This document shows positions 62,664 through 64,000 of a stretch of 64,000 bases of DNA, piece after piece (position 1 is the first letter of the stretch; each line of letters opens with the position of its first letter). The notes under the pieces are model-generated. The model saw only the letters and a program-made list of their open reading frames with translations, made no database searches and was not told the DNA's origin. A program made the translations under genes and the position numbers. This stretch comes from an uncultured Granulosicoccus sp. Lineage in GTDB: Bacteria; Pseudomonadota; Gammaproteobacteria; Granulosicoccales; Granulosicoccaceae. The DNA lies in assembly GCA_947499955.1 (NCBI GenBank), contig CANMQI010000023.1, positions 19,820 to 83,819 on the forward strand, read 5' to 3'.

Positions 62664-63431
62664 TCAGCCTTCGGAATCGTAGCCGACCAGTATCGACTCC
62701 ATCGTGCCGTCGCTCTTCATTTTCACAAGCTCTTTCTTCAACACGGGTACCAGTCCAGCGTGACGCTTGTTGAATTGCAGATACAACTGCCTGTCTATGT
62801 GAAAATCCGATACTTTCAGATTTTCAAGACCTATCTCGTTGGCGATATGTCGCCCAGGCATCGTTGGAAAGAACACAACATCCACGCGCTCGCTGGTCAA
62901 CATCTGCATCAGCGATGAGGGACTTCGCACTTTCGTCACGCGATCGTGATCCCTGAACAATTCCTCGGTCATGGCCCAACCATGTATATAGGCCAGGCGA
63001 TAGTTGAAGAAATCGTCAATCGACGAAATGGAAATATCATCCCGCGTATACAGGCCAGAGATATTCGTTGACAAGAGCGGCTCGGACAAAGGCACCAGAT
63101 TGGGGAAATTCCCTACCATTTTCGGGAATGGGATCAATACTGCATCCAGAGCCCCCGAATTGGCATCCTCCACACCTCGAGGAGCCGGGGTTGGAATCAA
63201 CTTGAATTCCTTGCCGCTGTTCGCGAACAGGGTTTGCAGAATCAGATCCAGGTAGCCATCGCCTTCAGCTGTCATGACTGGAGGGATCATGGCCACCGAA
63301 ATTCGCAACGGGGCTTGCACAGAGCCGGGAAGCTGTTCCTCCTGAGCCATGCAAACAGCGGAAAAGCACGCGAGCAACAGCAGGGCAAACACCCGGGTAA
63401 TTCCATATGACATGGAAAACAGCTGCGACAT
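62664..63431 (-). CDS. Periplasmic solute-binding protein, SBP family 3-like
   Basis: 255 residues from ATG 63431; the frame further upstream lacks a signal. The signal peptide is MSYGITRVFALLLLACFSAVCMAQ within the N-terminus. The fold follows PLRISVAMIPPVMTAEGDG, LDLILQTLFANSGKEFKLIP, ALDAVLIPFPKM, and FFNYRLAYIHGWAMTEELF. No ABC permease or ATPase is adjacent, and a sensor kinase starts 25 bases downstream. I infer a ligand-capturing partner of the kinase rather than a transporter subunit. Confidence 0.82.
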   Translation of the reverse strand: MSQLFSMSYGITRVFALLLLACFSAVCMAQEEQLPGSVQAPLRISVAMIPPVMTAEGDGYLDLILQTLFANSGKEFKLIPTPAPRGVEDANSGALDAVLIPFPKMVGNFPNLVPLSEPLLSTNISGLYTRDDISISSIDDFFNYRLAYIHGWAMTEELFRDHDRVTKVRSPSSLMQMLTSERVDVVFFPTMPGRHIANEIGLENLKVSDFHIDRQLYLQFNKRHAGLVPVLKKELVKMKSDGTMESILVGYDSEG

Positions 63432-64000
63432 GATTGCGGGGCTTCCGATGTGATCGTCCGGGCGAGCGCCGTACCTGTCAGTAACGACAGGTTGCGCGTC
63501 GCCATGGTAGTGGTTCTCGGACACGGATGTAAAGCATGGGTAAGTACCGTATCGGGGACCGCCTTGTCTTTCGTGACGCAAATCGACTGGAAGAGACACG
63601 CTATCGGAGCCACCCTCCGTGATCCATGATCGCTTGAGCAAGTCTCCATCTCTGGAAGAGTCGTCCTGCTACAGCGTCTGATGGCTCACAGAGCCAGATG
63701 GAACGAATCAGACATGAATTGCAGGCCTGTCGAAAAATTCATGACGGCGAATCGACACACACAGCAGATCATTGCCATGCTCGCCCCAGGGAGAGAAATC
63801 ACATGAATGACTTGGGAGTTTTCAACAGCAGCGATACCAACGAACATCATCGGGAGCCTTGAGGCGTACAACCGACGTCGGGTCAGGCCTGAGCCTGAAT
63901 GAGTTCGAAATGTGCTGGAAAGGAAATTGGTGGAGCTACGCGGGATCGGACGGGGACGCCTAGTCCGCGGACCATGTCCGCGGTTCGCGGCAGGATCACA
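63432..64000. other. Right-end region with a tRNA/tmRNA 3'-end-like sequence and a hairpin
   Basis: No gene is supported in these 569 bp. On the minus strand 63960-63928 reads to GTAGCTCCACCA, like the 3' end of a tRNA-Ala or tmRNA acceptor stem with CCA, preceded by a degenerate T-arm; no tRNA body follows. Next to it CCGCGGAC (63965-63972) and GTCCGCGG (63976-63983) form an 8-bp hairpin. It could be an old integration-site remnant, or the edge of something beyond the window. Confidence 0.35.

Noticed and set aside
1..64000. CRISPR arrays, insertion sequences, prophage genes, rRNA operons
   Set aside because: I looked for repeat-spacer patterns, transposase or integrase motifs, phage structural genes and rRNA signatures on both strands and saw none.

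Overview
The window looks like chromosome of a free-living marine, chemolithoheterotrophic gammaproteobacterium. It carries a complete Sox thiosulfate-oxidation system with SoxCD, a methanethiol oxidase, TRAP and tripartite tricarboxylate (TTT) transporters, a sulfatase, assimilatory sulfite reductase, aconitase B and a Fur-regulated siderophore receptor. A Granulosicoccus-like organism would fit this content, but that is a guess from gene content and no taxonomic marker is present. There are no complete rRNA or tRNA genes, no CRISPR array, no IS element and no phage module.

Layout. 1-536: 5' part of an XRE-cupin regulator. 959-2789: soxS-soxR-soxT. 2799-5251: ethanolamine ammonia-lyase (eutC, eutB). 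5877-11990: TRAP transporter, nitrilase-type amidohydrolase, HpcH-type aldolase, RraA-like protein and LysR regulator, probably one catabolic operon. 12039-19532: core sox operon soxXYZABCD plus a SoxH-like hydrolase, all on the minus strand, preceded by a DUF302 gene. 20425-25262: amino-acid ABC permease and binding protein, an alpha/beta hydrolase and an MsbA-like exporter. 25345-30193: ferredoxin, methanethiol oxidase, MFS transporter and peroxiredoxin, flanked by two copies of a 151-bp intergenic repeat with inverted DnaA boxes. 30256-31782: secreted RCC1-like protein. 31951-39767: sulfatase, TctCAB, LysR and a second SoxCD-like pair. 40029-43261: SDR, zinc alcohol dehydrogenase, cupin dioxygenase and GntR regulator. 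43643-49242: LysE exporter, then GNAT, cysJ, cysI and a peroxiredoxin. 49812-53897: acnB and lplA. 54088-57745: siderophore esterase and TonB receptor behind a perfect Fur box. 57882-63431: two paralogous hybrid sensor kinases and a periplasmic binding protein.

How it fits together. Sulfur is the common theme: thiosulfate oxidation (sox), methanethiol oxidation (mtoX), a second sulfite/sulfane dehydrogenase-like pair, sulfate-ester hydrolysis and sulfite assimilation. SoxR has the two cysteines of persulfide-sensing ArsR regulators, and two perfect ATTC-N8-GAAT sites, the operator type of that family, lie upstream of soxX and of the DUF302 gene. This suggests that the DUF302 protein belongs to the same regulon.

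The most unusual items are the duplicated 151-bp element with inverted DnaA boxes, placed both times between convergent genes; the SoxR-type operators that tie in a DUF302 gene; the TRAP-linked pathway, in which the aldolase and the RraA-like protein both lack their usual key arginine; and the kinase pair in which one receiver domain has Phe in place of the switch Ser/Thr.
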